Source: an uncultured Mycobacteriales bacterium (GTDB lineage: Bacteria > Actinomycetota > Actinomycetes > Mycobacteriales > CADCTP01). From it: a stretch of DNA of 44,423 nt. The translations under genes were made by a program, and so were the position numbers. The stretch is taken from the NCBI GenBank assembly GCA_902805565.1, contig CADCTP010000083.1, positions 1 through 44,423 on the forward strand. The letters run 5' to 3'. The notes under the pieces are model-generated. The model ran no database searches and had not been told where the DNA came from. It saw only the letters and a program-made list of their open reading frames with translations. Positions 26,241 through 33,488 of the stretch are shown here, in pieces. The first letter of the stretch is position 1; every line of letters starts with the position of its first letter.

Positions 26241-26657
26241 ATGACCGCCACCCTGACCGCGACCCCGACCGCCCCCACCGCCACCGGCCGCCGTGCCGTC
26301 GCCGGGCCCGGGATCGTCGCCGCCCTCGTCGCCGCGGCCGCGACCTGGGCCGTGGCCGCGGCCGCCCGCGCCGCCGGCGTCGAACTCACCGTCGAGGGCG
26401 AGCCGATCCCGCTGCTCGGCTTCGCGAACCTCACGGTCGTCGGCGGCCTGCTCGGCGTCGCGCTGGCCGCGGTGCTCGCCCGCCGCGCCGCCCGGCCGCG
26501 CCGTACCTTCGTCCGGGTCACCGGCACGCTCACCGCGGTGTCGCTGGTGCCGCCGTTCCTGGTGCCGGCCGCCGCCCCGACCGTCGCCGTGCTCGTGCTG
26601 ACCCACCTCGTCGCGGCCGCCGTGATCGTCCCCGCGCTGGCCACCCGGCTGCGCTGA
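26241..26657 (+). CDS. DUF6069-like four-helix membrane protein
   Basis: 138 residues. A Thr/Ala-rich N-terminus (MTATLTATPTAPTATG) precedes four membrane helices, for example GIVAALVAAAATWAVAAAARAAG and FANLTVVGGLLGVALAAVLA. The spacing and the GVELTVEGEPIPLLGF loop match the DUF6069 family; function unknown. ATG 26241 has GGAGG 5 nt upstream. It lies 44 bp before the second DGPF gene and behind ECF42-type promoter 2, so it is probably the first gene of that operon. Confidence 0.82.
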   Translation: MTATLTATPTAPTATGRRAVAGPGIVAALVAAAATWAVAAAARAAGVELTVEGEPIPLLGFANLTVVGGLLGVALAAVLARRAARPRRTFVRVTGTLTAVSLVPPFLVPAAAPTVAVLVLTHLVAAAVIVPALATRLR

Positions 26658-26701
26658 CCCCCCGACCTGGCACCATCCACGCCCGACCGAAGGAGACCAC
26701 C

Positions 26702-27058
26702 ATGAAGCAGTACCTGCTGTCCGTGCACGGCACCCACGGCGAGCCCCTCCCGGAGCCGGAGGCCATCCAGCAGATGTTCGCCGACGTCGAGAAGGTCAAC
26801 GAGGAGATCCGGTCCGCCGGCGCCTGGGTGTTCGCCGGCGGCCTGACCGACCCGTCCGACGCCACCGTCGTCCGCGTCGAGGCCGGCCGGGCGCTGACCA
26901 CCGACGGGCCGTACGCGGAGACCAAGGAGCAGCTCGGCGGCTTCTGGATCATCAAGGCGGAGAACCTCGACGAGGCGCTGGCCTGGGCGGAGAAGGCGAC
27001 CGTGGCCTGCGGGGCGCCGGTGGAGGTCCGGCCGTTCCAGGACGAGCCGGAGGCCTGA
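26702..27058 (+). CDS. DGPF (YCII-related) protein, ECF42 partner 2
   Basis: 118 residues, beginning MKQYLLSVHGTHGE and containing TTDGPYAETKEQLGGFWII, the DGPF/YCII signature. It is shorter than, and clearly divergent from, the first DGPF protein in this window, so the two are not a recent duplication. ATG 26702 is preceded by AAGGAGA at about 6 nt. Its stop overlaps the sigma factor start by one base (TGATG), implying coupled translation. Confidence 0.93.
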   Translation: MKQYLLSVHGTHGEPLPEPEAIQQMFADVEKVNEEIRSAGAWVFAGGLTDPSDATVVRVEAGRALTTDGPYAETKEQLGGFWIIKAENLDEALAWAEKATVACGAPVEVRPFQDEPEA

Positions 27059-28299
27059 TGACCGACCCGGACGGGGTGGCCCGCGTCTACCGGCAGGAGT
27101 ACGGCCGGTGCGTGGCCACCCTGGTCCGCGTCCTGCGCGACATCGACCTCGCGGAGGAGGCGGTCCAGGACGCGTTCGCGACCGCGCTGGAGCGGTGGCC
27201 GGCCACCGGCCTGCCGCCGAACCCCGGCGCCTGGATCACCACCACCGCCCGCAACCGGGCGATCGACCGGCTGCGCCGGGAGGCCGCCCGCGACGACAAG
27301 CAGGCGCAGGCGGCGCTGCTGCACCAGCCCGACGAGCCGCAGGAGGTGGGACCGGTGCGGGACGACCAGCTGCGGCTGATCTTCACCTGCTGCCACCCGG
27401 CGCTCGCCCCGGCGGCCCAGGTCGCGCTCACCCTGCGGCTGCTCGGCGGCCTGGAGACGCCGGAGATCGCCCGGGCGTTCCTGGTCCCGGAGGCGACGAT
27501 GGCGCAGCGGATCGTCCGGGCGAAGCGGAAGATCAAGGACGCCGGCATCCCGTACCGGATCCCGACCGAGGCCGAGCTCCCCCGCCGGCTGCCGCCGGTG
27601 CTCGCGGTGCTCTACCTGGTCTTCAACGAGGGGTACGCGGCCAGCTCCGGGCCGGGCCTGGTCCGCGCCGACCTGTGCGCGGCGGCGGTCCGGCTGACCC
27701 GCGAGCTGGCCGGGCTGATGCCGGACGAGCCGGAGGTGGCCGGGCTGCTCGGCCTGCTGCTGCTCACCGAGTCCCGGCGGCCGGCCCGTACCGGACCGGA
27801 CGGCGCGCTGGTGCTGCTGCCGGACCAGGACCGGTCCCGGTGGGACCGGGCGCTGGTCGCCGAGGGGCAGGCGATCGTGCGGGCCTGCCTGCGCCGCGGC
27901 CGGCCGGGCCCGTACCAGCTCCAGGCGGCGATCGCGGCCGTGCACTCGGACGCGCCCCGGGCGGCGGACACCGACTGGGCCCAGGTCCTCGCGCTGTACG
28001 ACCAGCTGCTCGCGGTCACGCCGACCGCGGTGGTGGCGCTGAACCGGGCGGTCGCCGTGGCCGAGCTGCACGGCCCGGCGGCCGGGCTGGCCGAGATGGA
28101 CCGGCTGGACCTGCCCGGCTACCACCTCTTCCACGCCGCGCGGGCCGACCTGCTGGTCCGGCTCGGCCGCACCGGCGAGGCCCGGGCGGCGTACGGGCGG
28201 GCGCTGGAGCTGGCCACCAACCCGGCCGAGCGGGACTTCCTGACCGGCCGGCTCGACCGGCTGGGCCCCGGGACCGGACCGGCCGCGCCGGCGAGGTGA
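27058..28299 (+). CDS. ECF42-group RNA polymerase sigma factor 2
   Basis: 413 residues. Region 2: DIDLAEEAVQDAFATALERW, then PGAWITTTARNRAIDRLRR. Region 4: LTLRLLGGLETPEIARAFLVPEATMAQRIVRAKRKI. The C-terminal TPR-like extension has YLVFNEGYAASSG and ALNRAVAVAELHGP, the group's conserved motifs. Cys and His in IFTCCHPAL are typical of the group. It is encoded with its own DGPF partner behind a membrane protein gene. Two ECF42 factors with the same candidate promoter in 5 kb raise the possibility of cross-activation. Confidence 0.94.
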   Translation: MTDPDGVARVYRQEYGRCVATLVRVLRDIDLAEEAVQDAFATALERWPATGLPPNPGAWITTTARNRAIDRLRREAARDDKQAQAALLHQPDEPQEVGPVRDDQLRLIFTCCHPALAPAAQVALTLRLLGGLETPEIARAFLVPEATMAQRIVRAKRKIKDAGIPYRIPTEAELPRRLPPVLAVLYLVFNEGYAASSGPGLVRADLCAAAVRLTRELAGLMPDEPEVAGLLGLLLLTESRRPARTGPDGALVLLPDQDRSRWDRALVAEGQAIVRACLRRGRPGPYQLQAAIAAVHSDAPRAADTDWAQVLALYDQLLAVTPTAVVALNRAVAVAELHGPAAGLAEMDRLDLPGYHLFHAARADLLVRLGRTGEARAAYGRALELATNPAERDFLTGRLDRLGPGTGPAAPAR

Positions 28300-28330
28300 C
28301 GGACCGGCGTTCGGCGGGCATAGACGGCCC

Positions 28331-29215
28331 ATGAGCGGTATGGCCGGCGGGTCCGCGGACGTCATCAGCGAGCCGGAGCGGGTCCTCGACGATCCCCCGC
28401 CGGACCCCGACTACCCGCGCTACCGGGTCGAGCCCGGCGAGCCGGCGCGGCTGGCCGACCGGGACCCGGACGAGAGCGAGCACTACACCAAGAAGAAGGA
28501 GACGGCCGACGCGCTCGCGGCCGCCCGCAAGCGCATCGGCGACCTGCAGGCCCGCCTGTACGCCGAGCACCGGCGCAGCGTGCTCATCGTCCTGCAGGCC
28601 ATGGACACCGGCGGCAAGGACGGCACGATCAAGGGCGTCTTCCAGGGCGTGAACCCGCAGGGCTGCCAGGTGTGGTCGTTCAAGGCCCCCACCCCCGAGG
28701 AGCGCGACCACGACTTCCTGTGGCGCTACCACCAGCGGGTGCCCCCGGCCGGGATGATCCACATCTTCAACCGGTCGCACTACGAGGACGTGCTGGTGGT
28801 CCGGGTGAAGTCCCTGGTGCCCGAGGACGTGTGGCGGGGCCGGTACGACGTGATCAACAACTTCGAGGAGCAGCTGACCGCGAGCGGGGTCACCCTGGTC
28901 AAGTTCTTCCTGCACATCTCCCGCGACGAGCAGCGCCGGCGGCTGCAGTCCCGGCTGGACACGCCGGACAAGCGGTGGAAGTTCTCCGGCAACGACCTCG
29001 CCGAGCGGGCGTACTGGGACGACTACCAGCAGGCCTTCGACGAGGCCCTGACCCGGTGCTCCACCCCGCACGCCCCCTGGTACGTCGTCCCGGCCAACCA
29101 GAAGTGGTACCGCAACCTCGTCGTCGCCCGCACCATCGCCGACACCCTGGCGGCGATGGACCCGCGGTACCCGGAGCCGGAGCAGGGCCTGGACCAGGTG
29201 ACGGTCCCGGAGTAG
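28331..29215 (+). CDS. ppk2: Polyphosphate kinase 2 family protein
   Basis: 294 residues. Walker A is AMDTGGKDGTIKGVF, followed by WSFKAPTPEERDHDFLWRYH, FNRSHYEDVLVVRV (Walker B region) and the lid sequence DTPDKRWKFSGNDLAER. PPK2 enzymes transfer phosphate between polyphosphate and nucleoside mono- or diphosphates in the cytoplasm. The single domain and lid suggest an AMP/ADP-phosphorylating member, but the subclass is not settled by reading. ATG 28331 (MSGMAGGS) or ATG 28340; neither has a good Shine-Dalgarno. It follows the sigma factor by 31 bp and no TGTCGA promoter is found in front, so it could be read through from the ECF42 operon. Confidence 0.93.
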   Translation: MSGMAGGSADVISEPERVLDDPPPDPDYPRYRVEPGEPARLADRDPDESEHYTKKKETADALAAARKRIGDLQARLYAEHRRSVLIVLQAMDTGGKDGTIKGVFQGVNPQGCQVWSFKAPTPEERDHDFLWRYHQRVPPAGMIHIFNRSHYEDVLVVRVKSLVPEDVWRGRYDVINNFEEQLTASGVTLVKFFLHISRDEQRRRLQSRLDTPDKRWKFSGNDLAERAYWDDYQQAFDEALTRCSTPHAPWYVVPANQKWYRNLVVARTIADTLAAMDPRYPEPEQGLDQVTVPE

Positions 29216-29231
29216 GAATCCCGCGGCGGGA

Positions 29232-29259
29232 TGTCGATCGGGGTGCTGCCGCTCCGACC
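29232..29259 (+). promoter_or_regulatory. ECF42-type promoter, copy 3
   Basis: TGTCGA (29232-29237), a 17-bp spacer, then CGACC (29255-29259), about 55 bp before the VOC gene. It begins 16 bp after the PPK2 stop. Here the promoter precedes a gene that is not a DGPF/sigma pair, suggesting a regulon member. Confidence 0.7.
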
Positions 29260-29314
29260 ATCTGGTGGAGGGTCGTCCGTCCCGGACGGCCGAGCACCGA
29301 GAGGACCCACCGTC

Positions 29315-29788
29315 ATGCCGAGGATCACGCCGTGCCTGTGGTTCGACGACCAGGGCGAGGAGGCCGCGACCTTCTACACGTCCGTCTTCCCCAACTCCCG
29401 GATCACCGAGGTGACCCGGCACGGGAAGGCCGGCCGGGGGGCGGAGGGCGCGGTGCTGACCGTGTCCTTCTCGCTGGACGGCCAGGACTACGTCGCGCTG
29501 AACGGCGGCCCGCAGTTCAGCTTCTCCGAGGCCGTCTCGCTGCAGGTCCACTGCCGGTCGCAGGACGAGGTCGACCACTACTGGGCGAAGCTCGGCGAGG
29601 GCGGCGAGGAGGGGCCCTGCGGCTGGGTGAAGGACCGGTACGGGCTGTCCTGGCAGGTCGTCCCGACCGTGCTGCTGGAGCTGGTCGCCGACCCGGACCG
29701 GGAGCGCGCGGACCGGGCGGTCGCGGCGATGCTCCGGATGGGGAAGATCGACATCGCCGGGCTGCGCCGGGCCGCCGACGGCGCCTGA
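29315..29788 (+). CDS. VOC family (PhnB-like) protein
   Basis: 157 residues of the PhnB / 3-demethylubiquinone methyltransferase-like VOC group. Visible are MPRITPCLWFDDQGEEAATFYTSVF, LNGGPQFSFSEAVSLQV and the second-half GWVKDRYGLSWQVVP. These proteins have the glyoxalase fold but no assigned reaction. ATG 29315 follows GAGAGGA at about 9 nt. DGPF proteins and PhnB-like VOC proteins are recurrent companions of ECF42-type sigma factors, and an ECF42-like promoter lies upstream. Its 3' end is convergent with the serine hydrolase, 39 bp away. Confidence 0.92.
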   Translation: MPRITPCLWFDDQGEEAATFYTSVFPNSRITEVTRHGKAGRGAEGAVLTVSFSLDGQDYVALNGGPQFSFSEAVSLQVHCRSQDEVDHYWAKLGEGGEEGPCGWVKDRYGLSWQVVPTVLLELVADPDRERADRAVAAMLRMGKIDIAGLRRAADGA

Positions 29789-29827
29789 CCGCCGCCGCCC
29801 GGCCCCCGTACCGGCGGACGGGCCGCC

Positions 29828-30796
29828 TCAGCCGCGCAGGACCGGGAGGAGGTGGGCCAGGACGAGGTCGCGGGCCGGGCGCCAGTCGGCGGGCAGCTCG
29901 TCGGTCGGCGGCGGGCCGAGCCGGAAGCGCGGGTCGCCGGTCACCACGACGACGGCCCGGGCCGCCGGCACCACCATGACGTGCTGCCCGGCCCAGCCGC
30001 CGGCGAAGAAGTGGTCCTCGGCGACCCAGGTGAGGAAGCCGTACCCGGTGTCCTCCGGGGGGCCGCCGGCGGACTGGCGGCGGACCATCGCCGCGGCGAA
30101 GCCCGGGTCGAGCAGCGGCCGGCCGTGCCACCGGCCGCCGTCCAGCCAGAGCCGGCCGAGCGCGGCCAGGTGCTCGGCGCTCAGCCGCAGGAAGCCGGCG
30201 CCGACCGCGATCCCCTCGGGGTCGCGCAGCCAGCCGGCGCCGGTGATGCCGAGCGGGTCGAAGAGCTCCCGCCCGGCCACGACGTCCACCCCCTCCCCCA
30301 GCGCCCCGGTCAGCGCGGCGGACAGCAGGTGCGTCGCCCCGTTGTCGTACCGGAACACCGGCCCGGCCGGCCCGGTCCGCGGGGCCTCGGCGACCCGGCG
30401 GACCCAGCCCGCGGGCAGCGCGGTCACCTCGTCCAGCTCGTACGGGCCGTCGACCCGGGCGCCGCGGGTCATCGTCAGCAGCTGCCGCCAGGTCTGCCCG
30501 GCCGACGGCGTGCCGGCCAGGTCCACCCCGCAGGCCGCCCGCACGTACGGGTCCACGGCGTCGTCGAGCGGGGGCAGCCGGCCCAGCCGGGCCGCCACCC
30601 CGGCCACCGAGGCCAGGACCGTCTTGGTGACCGAGAAGACGTCGGCCACCACCGGCCCGCGGTAGTGGGCGGCGTGCACGAGCTCGCCGTCGACCACGAC
30701 CCGGAAGGCGCTGGTGTGCGCGTACCGCCGGTCCGCGAGCAGGGCGGCCTCGACCGCCGCGCAGGCGGACCGCACCGCGGGCAGGGGGACCGGCAC
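29828..30796 (-). CDS. Beta-lactamase-related serine hydrolase (class C-like)
   Basis: 322 residues. The SxxK motif is FSVTKTVL, the YxN-type motif FRYDNGATHLL, and the third element lies near FFAGGWAGQHVMVV. This matches the beta-lactamase / D-alanyl-D-alanine carboxypeptidase / esterase family (beta-lactamase Pfam). No signal peptide is visible, so it is likely cytoplasmic and an esterase or peptidase, not a resistance enzyme. Start GTG 30796 has GGGAGA about 8 nt upstream. The track starts at 30827 and 31462 overrun into upstream sequence. The 131-bp gap to the alkB-like gene holds nothing I recognise. Confidence 0.88.
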   Translation of the reverse strand: MPVPLPAVRSACAAVEAALLADRRYAHTSAFRVVVDGELVHAAHYRGPVVADVFSVTKTVLASVAGVAARLGRLPPLDDAVDPYVRAACGVDLAGTPSAGQTWRQLLTMTRGARVDGPYELDEVTALPAGWVRRVAEAPRTGPAGPVFRYDNGATHLLSAALTGALGEGVDVVAGRELFDPLGITGAGWLRDPEGIAVGAGFLRLSAEHLAALGRLWLDGGRWHGRPLLDPGFAAAMVRRQSAGGPPEDTGYGFLTWVAEDHFFAGGWAGQHVMVVPAARAVVVVTGDPRFRLGPPPTDELPADWRPARDLVLAHLLPVLRG

Positions 30797-30927
30797 CGGG
30801 CCAGTCTCCCCGGTCGGCCCGGCCCACGTGAGCCGGTACCCGGCCCGACCGCCGGGCGTCCGGGTGCCGGCCCTCGACGGGTGGGCCGACCTGGTGCCGC
30901 CGCCCGAGCCGCTCGGCCGGGCGCGGG

Positions 30928-31569
30928 TCAGGTCAGGCCGGAGACCCGGAGGGTGATGTTGAGCCGGCCGGCCAGGCCCAGGGCCGGGTCGGCGGTGCCG
31001 GGCCGGATGCGCGGCACCCCGTGGTACGCCAGCCGCGACTCGCCGCCGAACACCACCAGGTCCCCGGACCGCAGCTCCACGTCGGTCCACGGCCGCCCGC
31101 GGCCGGCCGGGTTGCCGAACCGGAACACCCCGGTGTCCCCCAGGCTCACCGACACCACCGGTGCCGGGCTGCGTTCCTCCCGGTCGCGGTGCTGCCCCAT
31201 CCGGGCGTCGGCGTCGTAGTGGTTGATCAGCGCGACGTCCGGCTCGTGGTCGCCGGCCCCGCCGTACGCGGCCTCCAGCGCGCGCCGGCCCAGCTCCCGC
31301 AACCCGGCCGGGAACGGCTTCACCGGCGCGCCGTCCTGGTCGTCCAGGGTGCGGGAGTACCGGTACGGGTACCAGTGCCAGCCCAGGCACACCGTCCGCA
31401 CCGACATCCGGCCGCCGCCGGGGAGCACCGTGTGCCGCATCCCGGCCGGCGGCGCGGCCCACCGCCGGCAGTCCGCCACCAGCGCGCGCTGCTCGTCGAA
31501 CGGCAGCCAGTCCGGCACGTGCACCGCCCCCGGACCGAGCACCGACCGCGGGCGCGGGATCAGCTCCAC
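30928..31569 (-). CDS. alkB: AlkB-like 2-oxoglutarate/Fe(II) dioxygenase
   Basis: 213 residues. Iron ligands are the HxD in ARMGQHRDREER and the later His in RLAYHGVPRI; the 2-oxoglutarate-binding arginine region is GRLNITLR. The N-terminal PGAVHVPDWL and the GWHWYPYRYSRT nucleotide-recognition lid are typical of bacterial AlkB, which demethylates alkylated bases in DNA and RNA. Start GTG 31569, 13 bp after the PemK-like gene's stop, so the two are likely co-transcribed. GAGGG lies roughly 10 nt upstream. Confidence 0.9.
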   Translation of the reverse strand: MELIPRPRSVLGPGAVHVPDWLPFDEQRALVADCRRWAAPPAGMRHTVLPGGGRMSVRTVCLGWHWYPYRYSRTLDDQDGAPVKPFPAGLRELGRRALEAAYGGAGDHEPDVALINHYDADARMGQHRDREERSPAPVVSVSLGDTGVFRFGNPAGRGRPWTDVELRSGDLVVFGGESRLAYHGVPRIRPGTADPALGLAGRLNITLRVSGLT

Positions 31570-31582
31570 GGCACCGCCACCC

Positions 31583-31936
31583 TCAGCTCCAGCCGAACCG
31601 CGTCCGCAGCTCGTCCGCCACCCGGTCGAAGCGGGCCGCGGACAGCACCGCGCCCTCCCGCCGGATGGCGTCCTCGCGGAACTCCAGCACCCGGTCCAGC
31701 CGCGCGAACGACTCCCGTCCCTGCCGGTCCCACGTCCCGGAGCCGACCGAGACCCACTGCCGGTCGGTGGCGTGCTCCGGCCGGCTGGACAGCATCAGGC
31801 CGAGCAGCCGGCCGCGGGCCCGGCCGACGACGAGCAGCGGCCGGTCCTTGCCGCGGCCGTCGCCCTCCTCGTACGGCACCCAGGCCCACACGACCTCGCC
31901 GGGGTCGGCCGCGCCGTCCGGGCGGGGCGCATACAC
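31583..31936 (-). CDS. PemK/MazF-like toxin-fold protein, possibly N-terminally truncated by an amber codon
   Basis: 117 residues. GEVVWAWVPYEEGDGRGKDRPLLVVGR is the PemK/MazF-fold start with the conserved Arg-Pro, followed by LMLSSRPEHATDRQWVSVGSGTWD. The family includes endoribonuclease toxins, but no antitoxin gene is adjacent; this actinobacterial subgroup is often orphan. The first standard start is GTG 31936 (VYAPRPDGAADPG), with no Shine-Dalgarno. In the same frame upstream is AVRGAPTRDRARRV, then a TAG (31981-31979), then another open stretch back to GTG 32071. Homologues I remember carry an N-terminal extension with a basic helix, so the amber codon may have truncated the gene. Confidence 0.72.
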   Translation of the reverse strand: MYAPRPDGAADPGEVVWAWVPYEEGDGRGKDRPLLVVGRARGRLLGLMLSSRPEHATDRQWVSVGSGTWDRQGRESFARLDRVLEFREDAIRREGAVLSAARFDRVADELRTRFGWS

Positions 31937-31978
31937 GACCCGGCGGGCCCGGTCCCGGGTCGGGGCGCCGCGGACCGC

Positions 31979-32071
31979 CTACCCGCCGCGCGCCACCCGG
32001 CCCGGGGTCCGGGTCAGCCGGTCCAGCCCGGACCGGGCCGCCCGCCGCAGGACACTCGCCCAGTTCGCCAC
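31979..32071 (-). other. Short in-frame ORF ending in TAG upstream of the PemK-like gene
   Basis: VANWASVLRRAARSGLDRLTRTPGRVARGG-stop, 30 residues from GTG 32071, in the same frame as the PemK-like ORF and separated from it only by TAG. Its basic amphipathic character resembles N-terminal extensions of PemK-like homologues. Either the former N-terminus of that gene or a separate small peptide. Confidence 0.4.
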
Positions 32072-32136
32072 GACGACAGCATGGCGGACGGCCCCGGCCG
32101 CCGCGGCACCGACCGTGCGCGCCGGGCCCGGCCCCC

Positions 32137-32346
32137 TCAGCCGGGCGTGCGGCGGGCGGTGAGGAGGTCGTTGACGAGGCCGGACGCGGCGCGGCGCCGT
32201 ACGGACGAGGGGACGGCGGCGACCGGCAGCCGGACCGGCGGCCCCGCGGCGAACCCGAGCTGGCACCGGCAGCCGTCCCACCGACCGGGGCCGGGCCGGC
32301 GGGCGTCGACGGAGTGGTGGGGGCGGCACCCCACCACCCCCACCAC
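32137..32346 (-). CDS. Doubtful small ORF in an intergenic region
   Basis: A 69-residue ORF whose C-terminal part, PVAAVPSSVRRRAASGLVNDLLTARRTPG, has a plausible basic helical composition, but its N-terminus is encoded by a large hairpin. No homology is recognised and there is no convincing start. The stretch 32072-32467 otherwise holds only the hairpins at 32311-32349 and the promoter of the next gene. Confidence 0.22.
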   Translation of the reverse strand: MVGVVGCRPHHSVDARRPGPGRWDGCRCQLGFAAGPPVRLPVAAVPSSVRRRAASGLVNDLLTARRTPG

Positions 32347-32349
32347 TCC
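32311..32349. repeat. Switch-like inverted repeat
   Basis: GGAGTGGTGGGGG (32311-32323) pairs perfectly with CCCCCACCACTCC (32337-32349), loop 13 nt. CCCCACCAC is duplicated in tandem (32329-32337 and 32338-32346), so GTGGTGGGG (32314-32322) can also pair with the nearer copy, giving a 9-bp stem with a 6-nt loop. The two hairpins exclude each other. Confidence 0.7.
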
Positions 32350-32454
32350 TCGCCCGGTGGTCGGAGGAACCGCGGCCGCGGCCCGGTCCCGGACGACAGC
32401 CTCCGGCCCCGACCTGGGTCCCCGCTGTGCCCCCGCCGAGCGGCCCCCCGCCGC

Positions 32455-32460
32455 TACACT
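32455..32460 (+). promoter_or_regulatory. Leaderless -10 box TACACT
   Basis: TACACT ends 7 nt before the GTG start of the YjbR-like gene, and no Shine-Dalgarno is present. This is the usual geometry of an actinobacterial leaderless promoter. Confidence 0.65.
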
Positions 32461-32467
32461 CCCGGCC

Positions 32468-32905
32468 GTGTCGGAGGACGGGGACCGGGCGGCCCGCGTC
32501 GAGGACGTGCACGAGCTGGCGCTGGCGATGCCGCACGTGACCGTCGAGCGCGGGGGCAGCGGGAACCCGGTCTACCAGGTCGGCGGCAAGTCGTTCGTCT
32601 TCTTCCGCACGCCCCGGCCGGACGCGGTCGACCCGGCGACCGGGGAGCGCTACCCGGACGTCATCGTGTTCTGGGTGGCGTCCGAGGCCGACAAGCAGGC
32701 GATGGTGCAGGACGACACGTCGCCGTTCTTCACGACCCCGCACTTCGACGGGCACCCCTCGGTGCTGCTGCGCGGCTCCCGGGTCGGCGAGCTGACCCGG
32801 CAGGAGCTGGCCGAGGTCGTCCAGGACGCCTGGCTCTCCCGTGCCTCCGCCCGCCGGGCCGGCGCCTGGCTCCGGGACCACGGCCAGCCGCCCGCCCCGG
32901 CCTGA
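32468..32905 (+). CDS. MmcQ/YjbR-like protein
   Basis: 145 residues. It starts with an acidic helix (RVEDVHELALAMPHVTVERGG) and contains YQVGGKSFVFFRTPRPDA and FFTTPHFDGHPSVLLRGSRVGELTRQELAEVVQDAWLSRA, the layout of the YjbR/CyaY-like fold proteins annotated as MmcQ. A DNA-binding role has been proposed for the family but is not firmly established. Start GTG 32468, supported by the leaderless -10 box. Convergent with the SRPBCC gene, 23 bp apart. Confidence 0.85.
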   Translation: MSEDGDRAARVEDVHELALAMPHVTVERGGSGNPVYQVGGKSFVFFRTPRPDAVDPATGERYPDVIVFWVASEADKQAMVQDDTSPFFTTPHFDGHPSVLLRGSRVGELTRQELAEVVQDAWLSRASARRAGAWLRDHGQPPAPA

Positions 32906-32928
32906 CGCGCCACCGGCCCGTCCCGGGG

Positions 32929-33354
32929 TCAGCGGTGGGCGACGTACTCGCTCAGGGCGGCCAGCCGGGCCAGCCGCCGCCGCTGCCCGTACGCGGACAG
33001 CGCCCCCACGCCCGCCTCGACCACCCGGCCGGCCGGGCCGGACACCCGCGCGGTCATCGTGACCACGCACCGGTCCGGGGTCACCGGCTCGATCAGGTCG
33101 GCGTAGTCCAGCCGGTGGCCGGCGGCGACGGAGGACCAGCGGATGCCGCGGCCGGGCTCGGACCAGGTGACGTCCATCCGCACCGCCGGGCCGAACCACG
33201 GCTTGACCAGCCCGGACCAGCCGGCCGCCACCGGCCCGGCCGGGCCGTCGACCCGGGCCACGTGCGGCGACCACAGCCGCCAGGCGGCGACGTCGGTGAG
33301 AACCTCGTGCACCAGCTCGGCGGGTGCGTCCACGACCTGCTCCGACCGGATCAT
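32929..33354 (-). CDS. SRPBCC family protein
   Basis: 141 residues with the START/polyketide cyclase-like fold: MIRSEQVVDAPAELVHEVLTDVAAWRLWSPHV is the usual N-terminal strand, helix and Trp pattern, followed by CVVTMTARVSGPAGRVVEAGV and a C-terminal helix. Such proteins bind hydrophobic ligands; the ligand is unknown. ATG 33354 has no Shine-Dalgarno, but TAGCCT (complement of 33361-33366) ends 6 nt before it, indicating a leaderless transcript. Confidence 0.86.
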   Translation of the reverse strand: MIRSEQVVDAPAELVHEVLTDVAAWRLWSPHVARVDGPAGPVAAGWSGLVKPWFGPAVRMDVTWSEPGRGIRWSSVAAGHRLDYADLIEPVTPDRCVVTMTARVSGPAGRVVEAGVGALSAYGQRRRLARLAALSEYVAHR

Positions 33355-33448
33355 CCCCGCAGGCTAGGCCGGTGCCACCGACCCCGCCCGGCGGACCGGC
33401 CCGGTCGGCCCGGCGGGCGGCCGGCGGACCGGGTGCGAACCGGCCCGG

Positions 33449-33460
33449 GGAGTCGACTCC
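33449..33460. promoter_or_regulatory. Perfect 12-bp palindrome GGAGTCGACTCC
   Basis: The palindrome lies in the 134-bp gap between the SRPBCC start and the end of the dienelactone hydrolase gene, about 95 bp upstream of SRPBCC. A symmetric operator is possible, but no regulator is adjacent. Confidence 0.3.
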
Positions 33461-33488
33461 GCGCCCGGCCGGGACCCGGTGTGCGGGC

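Noticed and set aside
29828-30796. Beta-lactam resistance enzyme
   Set aside because: It has no signal peptide and belongs to the broad esterase/peptidase-like beta-lactamase fold; resistance cannot be inferred.
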